From positions 1-39,484 of the forward strand of contig CAJXPD010000071.1 in the NCBI GenBank assembly GCA_913057785.1: DNA of 39,484 nucleotides, in the 5' to 3' direction. Source of the DNA: an uncultured Lewinella sp. GTDB taxonomy: Bacteria > Bacteroidota > Bacteroidia > Chitinophagales > Saprospiraceae. Made by a program: the position numbers and the translations under genes. Shown in pieces: positions 16,796 through 26,327 of the stretch. Each line of letters begins with the position of its first letter. Position 1 is the stretch's first letter. The notes below the pieces were generated by a model. The model made no database searches. It had not been told where the DNA came from and was given only the letters and a program-made list of their open reading frames with translations.

Positions 16796-16887
16796 AACGT
16801 GGTAATGAATAACGTTGAATTAAAAATGAATGGATCTAAGATAGTCTTTATAAAACTCATTTCTCCTAGATCAAATGGCACTGCAGC

Positions 16888-16937
16888 AGACATCCGAAGT
16901 TTCCAGTAAGCCAACCTTAGTAAAGCGTCGGATGTCT
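16888..16937. repeat. palindromic repeat family B, copy 1
   Basis: A 50-base element beginning AGACATCCGAAGTTTCC and ending TCGGATGTCT; the outer 10 bases pair perfectly. It lies about 40 bases after the stop of the MG2/plug gene (minus strand). The reverse complement of copy 2 shares its first 17 bases, and both elements are 50 bases long. Confidence 0.75.
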
Positions 16938-16976
16938 AGCTAAGCAAAATTCTACCTTCAACATTATTCAATACAA

Positions 16977-19900
16977 TCATTCTTTCACCTGAAAGGTATA
17001 CACCTGGCTCACGGGCGCTCCATCTAGCTGAACCCCTTCAATCCTCACCTCATAGGTACTGGGGGTGTCTGCGGTATAAAAGGATAAAACAGCCTTTCCT
17101 TCCCCGTTGAATTGAATCTGTGGCTCCCAGTGGATGGCAGTACGAAGGTCGGCCTTATCCAGGGCAGAGCGGCTCTCCCCATAGGAAGGTTGATAAAATT
17201 CACGAGCTTCATGATAGGTCGGATGTGTAAAGTTCAAAATTCCATCCAGAAACCGAGTTTGCCAAGAGCGAGGACCATTACGGCGGGTATATACTGAAAT
17301 AATAGGCGGATTGATACTAATGTAATTGATTAGATCTGCGGTCAACATTTGAAACACATCAGGTGATACCACAATCCCGTCAACGATAAACCTTAGTGGA
17401 ACCTGTACATAACCTCGAGGGGTATGCAGAAAATAAGACAGCACGCCTGTACTTATATCCCGACGAAACCGAGTTCCTGGCTTCAAGACACTCAACAAGG
17501 AAAAAGCGGGACGCTCCGGTGGAATCCAATCCATGTCATTAATATTAAATACATCAAATACCCGGAGGTCTGTTCCACGGTTTTCCCGAACCGTAACTTC
17601 TTCTAAATCGATTACCCAATCCGTATTTCGCAGGGAATCTCGTTCCATTTCACTGATAGCATAATCATTCCAAGCTTGGCTTGGGAGAATCGGATCTACT
17701 GGAGGTAGCGCTACGATATTGGGCTTTTCTCTTTCGACAAAATGAAAATCGACTTGCCGCTTACCCGTCATTTTAAGCTCCTTGGTACTACGCTTTGGGT
17801 TGTAAATCTGCCCCTGGATGATAAAATCTGTGCTATCAAGCTGTGGCAGGTTAAGGAAACTAAAATTGCCGGAAGCATCCGTAGTTATTTTATTGGCATA
17901 AAACTCATCACTCAATGAGCTTAACATTACATCCGCTCTTATGCGTTCTTCTTCTTTGTCTTTCTTCGTCGTATAGCCTTGTACACGGAATCCTTGCTCA
18001 GCTTGATGCGCTAGCGTAGGAAGATGCTCCAAGTCTGCCCATTTGAACCGACGCCAGCCGTAAGTCATCAACATTAGATCCAATTGTCTCAAACCCATCG
18101 GCTCCTCCAGGTAATAAGAAGCATTGGGGAGCTGACCACCAAGATCAGCATTCAACAACAACCAACTCTTACTATTGGGAACGTTGTGACCATATTTTAC
18201 GATTCCTTGGTCTACCACTGTAGCTGATAGATCTGCGAACTGATCTCCTTTCAACGTCAGTTCCAATTCCACTTTTTGACGTGGGAAAAAATGTGAATAT
18301 GGCTGTTTGATCCCTAGTGTTGGCTTGCGTTGGGGATTAGCGTTAAAGACGAGGCGTTCCGCTACAGGCACACCTTGCGCATTAAATAAGGTGAAATGTG
18401 CTAGCCCCTCCGGGAGTTTGGTTTTATCTAGTACCACAGCCTCTTCCGCCAAAAGATCATCCACTAGACAAAAAGTCTGCCCTCTCACATGACCTAGCAA
18501 GAACGCGCCTTCTAATGAAAGTTGTCTACTAGCCGCCAGCTCAATATATAATCGATCTCCCCGGTTATTGTTAATCTTCATCACATAGCCGGAGGCCTTG
18601 GCTTCCGGTAATGAAAACTGAAGATCTTCTCCTTCATAATGTGTTTTCACCCAATAAGTACGCCCAACTTCCGGCTGCAGACTAAACACACCTATCCCTT
18701 GATGAAGGGTAGTCGTTTTCAGTAGTTCCTGTTGTAGATCATCCAACAATTGAATCTCCACATTCACGGCTTTCCCTTGCCGATCCCTCACTTTGAAACT
18801 AACCTTAGACCGTAAGCCATTTACCAAATCCCCTCCTTCTGGGAAAAAATCAATGGATAGAGCTGGAGGCTCATCTTGAATCTCTTCTACTTCCGCTATT
18901 TCAATCGAATCATTCGAGACGGTAGCGGTATGCGGGAGGAATGGATCAAAAATACCTACCACCTGCTGATAAAAGAACCCAGGATCAAAATTGCGCATGT
19001 ATTCCGTGTAAGCTCTGACCTGATATTGACCGGGTTTATACCCTTTGTCAAGCGGAATGCTACCTTCCAGGCCTTTAGCGAGGTGTAGTTGTTGGCTGAC
19101 TAGTACCTCGCCAGCGGGGTTGATCAGTTCTACATAAATTACTTTACTCTGGGTTTGAGGGAGGTGGGTCAGTGCATCCACCAAATAGCCTTTATAGTGA
19201 ATGATTTCCCGATTGCTGTAGTAGGGTTTATTGAGATGTATAAAGATCTTTTCTTGGGGCACCGTATCCATATACTGCGCTAAGCGTCTATTGGTCACGG
19301 TGGCCAGTGCGGCATCAAATTGAGCCACATCAAAGGTATAATCAAAGTCCAATGGCATTAATTCACCCACCCTTTGCATGGTCCAATGGCCATACTCTTC
19401 AATATCCTGTGGATTTAGGATTCCTCCAGAACGATTGATCAGGATTTGGCCAGTCCTAGATCTCAGCATCGAAGTCGCCCATTTGCGAAGGCGAAAGGGA
19501 AGCGCCCCAATCGGAGCACGTGATCTCAATCGAGGATCAGTTACTACTAAATAATCCTGAATCATCAGAGTATCCACCCATAAGCCTTGCTTAAGGGATA
19601 GCTCACTATGATCTATCTTTTGATAATCGAGCTGTCTAGTTTCCGTATTCAGCTTTGCCTGACCGATAATAAAGGATTTGCGATTCCGGTCCTGGGCATC
19701 TTGATTCAACCATCGAAAAAAGTACTCCTTGCCGTTTCGAAAGGCTCTACCTCTAGATTTACTGATCCTCCGGTTGCCTTTTTTCCCCGAAGCCTCCTGG
19801 AAAAAGACCTTACCCGCATAACGCACATCCCCTAAAGTATCTATCAGAAAGGTGTCGAGGTAGAAACGCAAGCGATACCCCAGGGACTCATTGGCCACAT

Positions 19901-20390
19901 CAATGTAGTCCATGGCTTGCGCCTTCAAGCCTTCTTGGTCCTCGCTAAACAGAATCACTTTCGGATTCTGAATCTTGACTTTATTTCTAAGATCTAATGG
20001 TCCGAGGAATGCAAACTCGAAGTGCCTCATCCATTGGGCTCGTTTTTTGGATGCACTCGACTTGACGACCACCTCATCCATGTCCAAAGTTTGAGCTTGC
20101 AAATAGATTGTTGTAGGAATGACAGCCCCTGGTTTTATGATTACACTCTTTAGCTGATAGTTAAGATGACTAATTACTAATTCCACTTGGCCAAGTCCCT
20201 GAATATCCAATTCTACTCTTCCTTGCTCATCACTGCTGCTTCCAATGGAAGTACTAGCCACAAAAACAAAAGCATCAGAAATGGGTTCTTGGGTATTGGC
20301 ATCGAGAATTTGAAACTGGATGGGTTGGGCAACTAAAGTAGCGGCTAGACAAAGGAATAGCCCTAAGAGGAGTGTTCGATCAAATTTCAT
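16977..20390 (-). CDS. secreted protein with carboxypeptidase-regulatory-like, MG2-like and TonB-plug-like domains
   Basis: A 1137-residue exported protein. The ATG at 20390 yields a good signal peptide (cleavage near LVAQ); an upstream ATG adds 13 residues ahead of it. Residues about 23-105 match the CarboxypepD_reg-like beta sandwich common at the amino end of SusC-type receptors (DANTQEPISDAFVFV). Residues about 370-480 begin with EKIFIHLNKPYYSNREII, characteristic of the MG2 domain of alpha-2-macroglobulin-like proteins, followed by further beta-sandwich modules. Residues about 930-1035 look like a TonB plug (EEVTVRENRG, then a VDGIVV segment), but no barrel follows. Such proteins are widespread in Bacteroidota without a known role. 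The gene is flanked by two family B palindromes. Confidence 0.72.
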   Translation of the reverse strand: MKFDRTLLLGLFLCLAATLVAQPIQFQILDANTQEPISDAFVFVASTSIGSSSDEQGRVELDIQGLGQVELVISHLNYQLKSVIIKPGAVIPTTIYLQAQTLDMDEVVVKSSASKKRAQWMRHFEFAFLGPLDLRNKVKIQNPKVILFSEDQEGLKAQAMDYIDVANESLGYRLRFYLDTFLIDTLGDVRYAGKVFFQEASGKKGNRRISKSRGRAFRNGKEYFFRWLNQDAQDRNRKSFIIGQAKLNTETRQLDYQKIDHSELSLKQGLWVDTLMIQDYLVVTDPRLRSRAPIGALPFRLRKWATSMLRSRTGQILINRSGGILNPQDIEEYGHWTMQRVGELMPLDFDYTFDVAQFDAALATVTNRRLAQYMDTVPQEKIFIHLNKPYYSNREIIHYKGYLVDALTHLPQTQSKVIYVELINPAGEVLVSQQLHLAKGLEGSIPLDKGYKPGQYQVRAYTEYMRNFDPGFFYQQVVGIFDPFLPHTATVSNDSIEIAEVEEIQDEPPALSIDFFPEGGDLVNGLRSKVSFKVRDRQGKAVNVEIQLLDDLQQELLKTTTLHQGIGVFSLQPEVGRTYWVKTHYEGEDLQFSLPEAKASGYVMKINNNRGDRLYIELAASRQLSLEGAFLLGHVRGQTFCLVDDLLAEEAVVLDKTKLPEGLAHFTLFNAQGVPVAERLVFNANPQRKPTLGIKQPYSHFFPRQKVELELTLKGDQFADLSATVVDQGIVKYGHNVPNSKSWLLLNADLGGQLPNASYYLEEPMGLRQLDLMLMTYGWRRFKWADLEHLPTLAHQAEQGFRVQGYTTKKDKEEERIRADVMLSSLSDEFYANKITTDASGNFSFLNLPQLDSTDFIIQGQIYNPKRSTKELKMTGKRQVDFHFVEREKPNIVALPPVDPILPSQAWNDYAISEMERDSLRNTDWVIDLEEVTVRENRGTDLRVFDVFNINDMDWIPPERPAFSLLSVLKPGTRFRRDISTGVLSYFLHTPRGYVQVPLRFIVDGIVVSPDVFQMLTADLINYISINPPIISVYTRRNGPRSWQTRFLDGILNFTHPTYHEAREFYQPSYGESRSALDKADLRTAIHWEPQIQFNGEGKAVLSFYTADTPSTYEVRIEGVQLDGAPVSQVYTFQVKE

Positions 20391-20462
20391 ACTAATCCAA
20401 ATTTGCACGTTGTGGTTGATGAATTCCATTATTCATATCTCTCTTACCACATGGCCATTCAA

Positions 20463-20482
20463 ACCCAAAGACACCTTTGGGT
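20463..20482. repeat. perfect 8-bp hairpin upstream of the MG2/plug gene
   Basis: ACCCAAAG and CTTTGGGT pair perfectly around ACAC, 73 bases before the MG2/plug start and downstream of the CHAT gene. It could be part of the leader or an operator. No T tract follows on either strand. Confidence 0.4.
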
Positions 20483-20530
20483 AGTGATAAGCTATATCAA
20501 CTTAACAATAGGTGTGGAGGAAGGTTCTGC

Positions 20531-20601
20531 CATGGCCGCTCTAGACATCCGAAGTTTTCCAACGCCAAGGCTGGAGGAAACTTCGGATGTCTGAGCAATG
20601 G
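20531..20601. repeat. palindromic repeat family B, copy 2
   Basis: The core 20543-20592 starts AGACATCCGAAGTTT and ends AAACTTCGGATGTCT, a perfect 15-bp stem. Pairing continues outward with GCTC (20538-20541)/GAGC (20593-20596) and CCAT/ATGG. It begins about 10 bases past the stop of the CHAT gene (minus strand), the position of a terminator, but no T tract follows. Confidence 0.78.
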
Positions 20602-20608
20602 CGTCCCG

Positions 20609-23600
20609 TCAATAATCCCAAGTTATACCATATTTCTTTTGCTCTTCTTTGCTGAATTTGTAGGCCTTGTTCCAGATGCGACCTTCTTGCAATTCCCAGA
20701 GGTAGGTGGGCCAGATTTGGATCTGGCCTCCGTCATTACTATATAGGAATTTATTATCTGGTGAGAGGTTTAGGTGCTTAAGTACATTAGAATAATTAAA
20801 GGTCTGCAAAAGCTGCGCCTTAGGTAGGTTCCATAATTCTATTTTATAACCTTGCCCGTAAGACCAATAAGCGTTAACTATGTAATTATTGTCAGCAGAT
20901 ACCAAAAGGTTGTCAAAGAAAGAATTAATTTTGCCTCTCTTTACTTCACGAGGAGATTCCAATAATAATGGAGTATTAATCTTTTTCCCAGATAAGTCTA
21001 CGCTCTGCATATTCCAAGCCTTGATCACCCACTGGTCATCCCTCGCAATTAACCATCTTCCATCTGAACTTGCGACAATTTTTGAGAAGCCTCTATTATC
21101 ATTAATCGACCCGATAGTGTAATCTCCGAAAACATCCCGGAAAGTCAATTCCTGTCCTATGGATCCATTTGCTAGTAATAGCATCTTTCCTACTCGTACA
21201 GAGTCTTGCTCTTCTGCTAAAAAATTCTCCTTTTCTTTGTCATTAGATGGATTTCGCACAAATACACTCGAAGAATATCCAGTAGATTTAAATGTCTCAT
21301 TGGCTAAGTCTATTATTACGGTTTCTACTTGCATAATGTTAGATGTAGTGAATAAGAACAACTCTCCATCGGGAGAAAAGCAATAGTACCGTGGGTCTCC
21401 AATAGTCTTCGAAAATTGCTTTCCATTTGAAGTGCGCCATAGCTTTATCTGGCTATCCTCCTCTTTGGTAAGAAAGGTGCTGCCATTTGGAGAAAACTCA
21501 ACGCCAGTTATCATACCTCCGTGTTCCGTCAATTCTTGCTTCAAACCACCTGACCTATTCCAAAGTTTCACAGTTGAGTCTTCACTTCCAGTTAAAAAAC
21601 AACTTCCATCTGGAGATATAGCAATGGATGTTACCCTAGCATCATGCGCTCCGAAACTATCTAATGGCATGCTGCTATTTCCTCCCCATAGTTTGACTAT
21701 TCCATTCTCATGTCCTGTAATGATTTTATCATCAAATGGTGAAAAAGCCAAGCTTGTTGGACGAAATTCCCCAAAGGCGGGAAGTGAAGGTTGTTTCGAT
21801 ATATTCCATGAATATATATCTCCACTTTTGTTGCCGCTTACTATCCATAGATTATCTGGCGAGAATGCATAAGAAGAGAACCTCTGACCTATCAATACTT
21901 CATAACTCGAGTGTCGGTTCCCATTGGGGTATAAATAAAAGGTTACTAACTGCCCATACCTCCGACCAATAACAGAATTATCACGACTGTTAAAGTCAAG
22001 AAATGAAAATTCTTTATCGAGAGCGACCTTTCTCCCTATTTCAGTATCCATATATCTGACACTTTGATCTAGATTATCTATTTCAAAGAGAAAGCGGCCA
22101 TCTAAAGATAACCTCTTTGTACTCAAAGAACCCAAGACAAACTCCTTAGTGAACTTCTGAAATTCTAGATTTTCTAACCCCCAGTGGCCAATTTTAACAA
22201 GAAAGTCTTCTTTCTTCTTAGGATGACGCTTAGTCATTAAACCAACAAGATAGTTTTCATCAGGAGAAAAAGATGTAGGCCGGAAATGAAAACTGTCCTG
22301 ACTAATAATAGAAGAATCCACAAGAATTGACTTCCCAAAAATATCCCACACGCTAATTTGGTATGTCGTCTCGGAATTTAGTAGTTGCATCAATCGTTCC
22401 TGCAGATTTTCACTGTTCTTGGATCGACTTGGTATTTTTTTCTCCGTAATAGTCAAAATATAATTTCTAGAGGGAGAAAACATTATAGTATCAGCTAGAA
22501 TATCTTCCAATATTGTGTCTACCCTCGCTGTTTCTTGATCCAATCTTACTACATGCCGATAATTTTCAGAACCATCCACTTCTACCATGTATAAATATTG
22601 AGAACTTTCAGAGAAAGCACCATATCTCATAGCTCCTTTCACAACCTTAAGATCATAATTTTCTTCTCCTACATCATATATTGATGTTTCCCATCTAACA
22701 GAGTGATCTTCTCGTAATTCCCCCCTTTCGACTATTAAAGATTTACCATTGGGAGCAAAGGCCAATTTGGCAACCTCTTCCCCTCCGCCAGAAAGTTCTG
22801 ATACTTGTTCCCCTTCGATTGACCAAAGGATAACTTTACCATCAACACTACCAGTAACAAACTTTTCACCATTAGGTGAAAATGCAATAGTAGAGACACT
22901 GCTGCCCTGCCCTAGAAATTTCATCGTATAGAATTTCTGGTTAGGAATCTTTAGAATACGATTCAGAGGGGGTGTAAGACCATCTTCCAATCGATCAACT
23001 TGAGCAGCTTGATAGGCCATAGCAAAATTCAAAGCCTTAGTCTGGTCATATTCCAAAGCTTCCAAGGCTAATCCAGGCAATGCTGCTATTCGAGCTTTAT
23101 GCGCTTGCTTATTAGCGAAAAATGCCGAATAAGCCGCTAGGAGAAAGGCAATACTAACCACAGCAATAAATATCCGCTGACGCCTCGTAACCTTGTCTTG
23201 CAAAGCCTGCCTTTCCACTTGCATCCGCTGTTCGGCTTCGATCCGTTGTGCTCTTCGGCGCTTACTCTCTTCCAAGAGTAGTTGCTCTCCTTTAAAGAGT
23301 TTCCTCCTTCCCGGAGAATGCCCAGGGTCGAGGCCACAGCCCTCTTCAACGATTCTCAGATCGATCTCCTCTAGATAGACGGCTTGTCCATTGGGGTTCA
23401 AATTGAAGTTTACCTCATCCAGCAGTAGATTGGCTTGCTTTTGATAATCCTCTTCTCCTAGCTTATGACGCAGGAAACCCTGGAATTTATCCCAGCCAAC
23501 CTGTGGCTTAGCCAGTTCCTGCAAAACGGTATCCGGTATTCCCGTGATGCGCAATTTCTCTAGATAGGAGGCGGGCAATTGGCAGCCAACATCCGCCAGT

Positions 23601-25711
23601 TTATTGCCTAGGATGCGGTCAGCACGTTGCCCGGGGGCATCGGAGAGATTGTGTTCTCGAATGACTACAGGGGCTAGCGTATCGTGGGCCAACAAAGTGG
23701 TGTAGAGATCTTCACTGGCTTCCGTCTCTTCTTTTCCTTTATCGATACGGACTAGCAGGGTCAAGCTTTCCAGACTTTGTAGGATCTGGGTGAATTCGCC
23801 GCGTTCAATAGCATACTGTTGCAGGAGTTCTTCTCGCAGGCAGCTTCCCGCCGTACCTACATCGGTAGTGTGCGCCAGCAGGATATCCAGGATGAGGCCA
23901 GAGGAGAAGGCTTGTGGATGCTTTTCAGCTATCTTGGCCATTTGCTCCTGAAAGAATTCATGCATGGTCGTCCCCTGCTTGCTCAATTCCTGGTATTGGT
24001 CGATGGTCAGTTTCACCCTTTGGCCAGCTACTTTCGGTGCCGTTTCCCAGAGTTTTTCCAGGATAATTTGTAGTACGGGAGCGATAGGGGATTCAGGGTC
24101 TTCCATCAAGTCTTCGGCTATAATTTCGGGGAGGTATCCATCTTGGCCATCTTCCAGTTCCAGGTGATAAGGGTTGTACTTGGGATTGTGCAGAATTAGG
24201 CCATTTTCTTTTTTATCATGGCTTGTGCTACCGGATATGGCTTCAATAATACCTGCCCGATCCAAACGTTTGAGAAATAGCTTAGAAAAGGGTAAGGCCA
24301 AAGATTGCAAGGCATCACTGATTTCTGGATGGTATTCTTTTCGATAACTTAGTATGATCTTCCCATTTATCCCGCTGCTTTCCTGGCTAAATAAAGGCTG
24401 TAGGGCCAGGAGGAAGGCCTCTAGTTCATCTTGTTGATGGCCCTTTAGCATGGGCATGGGACGGGTGAATTTCTCTTCTACCTGATCAAGGATTACCACT
24501 AGCGGCTTTCCAGACTGTTCCTCCACCACCAGCCATTTCTTCAGCACAGCTGTTAGGTCTTCTGACTCTATGGGTGGATTTTGTTCCAACTGATCAATGA
24601 AGGATTCGATCAGTTGTCGGATGCGCTGATCGGACATGTTTCTAGTCGCCGACCTTAGGTAATCCTGGATCTTTTGGAGTGGAAACTCCTGGTCTTCCGT
24701 ATTGGTGTCGGTGCTTGTATCCAGCAATTGGTCCAAGGCCAAGTCCAGGGTACCCAGTAGCCCTCTTTCCTGAATTCGCCGAATGTAGGTGATCCCGTAC
24801 CGATCCTCAATGCGAGGACGAAAGCCTGCGTCGAGCATAGAGGATTTGCCTACCCCTGATTTCCCGTAGACCAAGATAATGGGATGTATACCTTCCAAGT
24901 GATTGTACAACTCCCTGATCTGAGCGCCTCGCCCATGAAAAATAGCTGCATCTTTTCTAGTGAAATAATGAAGGCCTACAAAAGGGGCTAGCGGCATGTT
25001 GCGAAAAGCTTCATCAGGCAAGGGCAATCCAAAAAGTGGATTGCTGGCTGCCTTGGGAAGATTCCAGTCCTCTACCAGTTCTGCGCCCGGCCGGATATAG
25101 AGCTCCCAAGGAAACTGTTGCATGGCTTCTCGCTTCCTGGATCTTCGTCCAACACTGCGGTAGTACCCTTGCTCATTTTTCACCTGATCGGCGATGAGTC
25201 TTTCCTTCGCTCCCATCCAGGCTTGCTTAATGGAGCGACCATTGGCTAAGCTTTTATAAAAAGTCTCCGCAAGTATCTTCGCCGCCGAATCATCTATGGG
25301 TTCCGACGTGCCAATGACGGCGGGTATGCCCTTATCACGTAGTTCTTCAGCCTGTCGTTTCGAACTGCAGCCATTCAGAAAAACGAGCTGCAGCCCCTTC
25401 TGGCGCGCCAAAAAAGAGACCAAGCCTTCCCCATTAACTAACTGTTGTTCTCCTAAAGAATTCTGCAATAAAAGAGCGTAATCTTCTGCATGGCCCCCAT
25501 AGTGAAAGATCGCGATACGCTCCTGGTGTTTATCGAATACCTCCCATATCTTTTCCAAACTTGTGTTGGTCTCATAAATGATCTCACAAATTTCCTCATC
25601 CTGCATTTGTTCTAAGGCGTCACGAATGGCATCTTTTTCATCAGATAGCTTGTGCAGGTAGTTCCCTAGGTCATTAGCAAAGGCAAGGAAGATGATGGGA
25701 GGCTTAAGCAT
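20609..25711 (-). CDS. CHAT protease - nSTAND ATPase - transmembrane - WD40 protein
   Basis: A 1700-residue multidomain protein. Residues 1-175 are a CHAT (caspase-like) domain with an apparently intact His-Cys dyad: His74 in HYGGHAE and Cys115 in FLNGCSS. Residues about 255-560 are a STAND NTPase of the nSTAND1 type, with Walker A GKSGVGKSS (283-291) and Walker B VVILDQVEE (405-413). A helical region follows, then a basic coiled-coil stretch (about 800-840) and one membrane helix (about 845-865). Residues about 930-1695 contain many WD40 repeats (for example FSPNGEKFVTGSVDGKVILW). The plan is receptor-like: propellers sense, the STAND module oligomerises with ATP, and the CHAT protease acts. 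Relatives occur in bacterial defence and programmed-death systems, but the target here is unknown. The WD40 half is more AT-rich than the rest. Confidence 0.9.
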   Translation of the reverse strand: MLKPPIIFLAFANDLGNYLHKLSDEKDAIRDALEQMQDEEICEIIYETNTSLEKIWEVFDKHQERIAIFHYGGHAEDYALLLQNSLGEQQLVNGEGLVSFLARQKGLQLVFLNGCSSKRQAEELRDKGIPAVIGTSEPIDDSAAKILAETFYKSLANGRSIKQAWMGAKERLIADQVKNEQGYYRSVGRRSRKREAMQQFPWELYIRPGAELVEDWNLPKAASNPLFGLPLPDEAFRNMPLAPFVGLHYFTRKDAAIFHGRGAQIRELYNHLEGIHPIILVYGKSGVGKSSMLDAGFRPRIEDRYGITYIRRIQERGLLGTLDLALDQLLDTSTDTNTEDQEFPLQKIQDYLRSATRNMSDQRIRQLIESFIDQLEQNPPIESEDLTAVLKKWLVVEEQSGKPLVVILDQVEEKFTRPMPMLKGHQQDELEAFLLALQPLFSQESSGINGKIILSYRKEYHPEISDALQSLALPFSKLFLKRLDRAGIIEAISGSTSHDKKENGLILHNPKYNPYHLELEDGQDGYLPEIIAEDLMEDPESPIAPVLQIILEKLWETAPKVAGQRVKLTIDQYQELSKQGTTMHEFFQEQMAKIAEKHPQAFSSGLILDILLAHTTDVGTAGSCLREELLQQYAIERGEFTQILQSLESLTLLVRIDKGKEETEASEDLYTTLLAHDTLAPVVIREHNLSDAPGQRADRILGNKLADVGCQLPASYLEKLRITGIPDTVLQELAKPQVGWDKFQGFLRHKLGEEDYQKQANLLLDEVNFNLNPNGQAVYLEEIDLRIVEEGCGLDPGHSPGRRKLFKGEQLLLEESKRRRAQRIEAEQRMQVERQALQDKVTRRQRIFIAVVSIAFLLAAYSAFFANKQAHKARIAALPGLALEALEYDQTKALNFAMAYQAAQVDRLEDGLTPPLNRILKIPNQKFYTMKFLGQGSSVSTIAFSPNGEKFVTGSVDGKVILWSIEGEQVSELSGGGEEVAKLAFAPNGKSLIVERGELREDHSVRWETSIYDVGEENYDLKVVKGAMRYGAFSESSQYLYMVEVDGSENYRHVVRLDQETARVDTILEDILADTIMFSPSRNYILTITEKKIPSRSKNSENLQERLMQLLNSETTYQISVWDIFGKSILVDSSIISQDSFHFRPTSFSPDENYLVGLMTKRHPKKKEDFLVKIGHWGLENLEFQKFTKEFVLGSLSTKRLSLDGRFLFEIDNLDQSVRYMDTEIGRKVALDKEFSFLDFNSRDNSVIGRRYGQLVTFYLYPNGNRHSSYEVLIGQRFSSYAFSPDNLWIVSGNKSGDIYSWNISKQPSLPAFGEFRPTSLAFSPFDDKIITGHENGIVKLWGGNSSMPLDSFGAHDARVTSIAISPDGSCFLTGSEDSTVKLWNRSGGLKQELTEHGGMITGVEFSPNGSTFLTKEEDSQIKLWRTSNGKQFSKTIGDPRYYCFSPDGELFLFTTSNIMQVETVIIDLANETFKSTGYSSSVFVRNPSNDKEKENFLAEEQDSVRVGKMLLLANGSIGQELTFRDVFGDYTIGSINDNRGFSKIVASSDGRWLIARDDQWVIKAWNMQSVDLSGKKINTPLLLESPREVKRGKINSFFDNLLVSADNNYIVNAYWSYGQGYKIELWNLPKAQLLQTFNYSNVLKHLNLSPDNKFLYSNDGGQIQIWPTYLWELQEGRIWNKAYKFSKEEQKKYGITWDY

Positions 25712-25797
25712 TTCGAATTTGGGTTTTGAGTACTCTAAGCCAAGATAGCAAATTCAAAAATTAAAATAGCGGGCATCTATTATAGACATAGCAATAA

Positions 25798-26301
25798 TTA
25801 GAGAGGTATGTCCCTTTCCCACTTTCCGGCTTTATCATTATAAATAAAGTCAAACTTTTCCAACAAATGAATGGAAGGTAAATTTTGAGCTACCACCTCT
25901 GCTTCAATTCTATGAAGCCCCATTTCCTCAAACCCATACTGCAAAACCAAGGGTATTGCTTCACTCATGATGCCTCTCCCCTGAAAGGAGGGTAGCATTT
26001 CATAGCCGATATCTGCTGTTGATTTTTCTTTAGATAAATTCCATAAACAAATGCTCCCTACAAAGCCCTCTTCCTTGAAATGAATGCCCCAGATAATCCA
26101 CTCTCCCTCGGATACTCCAGATTGCATTTTATGGAGATAGGAGGTTGCTTCTTGCTGATGAGCCATTAATGGACGGTCCAGGTATTTAGCTACTTCCTTA
26201 CTAGATCGAAGGGAAAAAATCCGGGGTAAATCATCCTTTTCAAAGGATTTGAGTTGGAGACGATGGGAGGTCAGTACTGGAAAGGGCTGGAAACTATACA
26301 T
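25798..26301 (-). CDS. GNAT-family N-acetyltransferase (RimJ/RimL-like)
   Basis: A 167-residue acetyltransferase. It begins with the usual TSHRLQLKSFEKDDLPRIF substrate-side segment. The acetyl-CoA loop is GRGIMSEAI (motif A, Q/RxxGxG/A type, preceded by LPSFQ), and the motif B region EMGLHRIEAEVVAQNLPSIHLLEKFDF is typical of RimJ/RimL-like enzymes that acetylate protein amino ends or small molecules. It lies 26 bases after a small gene and 86 bases before the CHAT gene, all on the minus strand, so the three could share a transcript. Its substrate cannot be predicted. Confidence 0.88.
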   Translation of the reverse strand: MYSFQPFPVLTSHRLQLKSFEKDDLPRIFSLRSSKEVAKYLDRPLMAHQQEATSYLHKMQSGVSEGEWIIWGIHFKEEGFVGSICLWNLSKEKSTADIGYEMLPSFQGRGIMSEAIPLVLQYGFEEMGLHRIEAEVVAQNLPSIHLLEKFDFIYNDKAGKWERDIPL

Positions 26302-26327
26302 AGCTATTCTTGATATGTCCTAGCAAA

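Noticed and set aside
16888..20592. Family B palindromes as terminal inverted repeats of a transposon carrying the MG2/plug gene
   Set aside because: Each copy is itself a complete palindrome, there is no transposase or target-site duplication visible, and the same type of placement after stop codons explains both.
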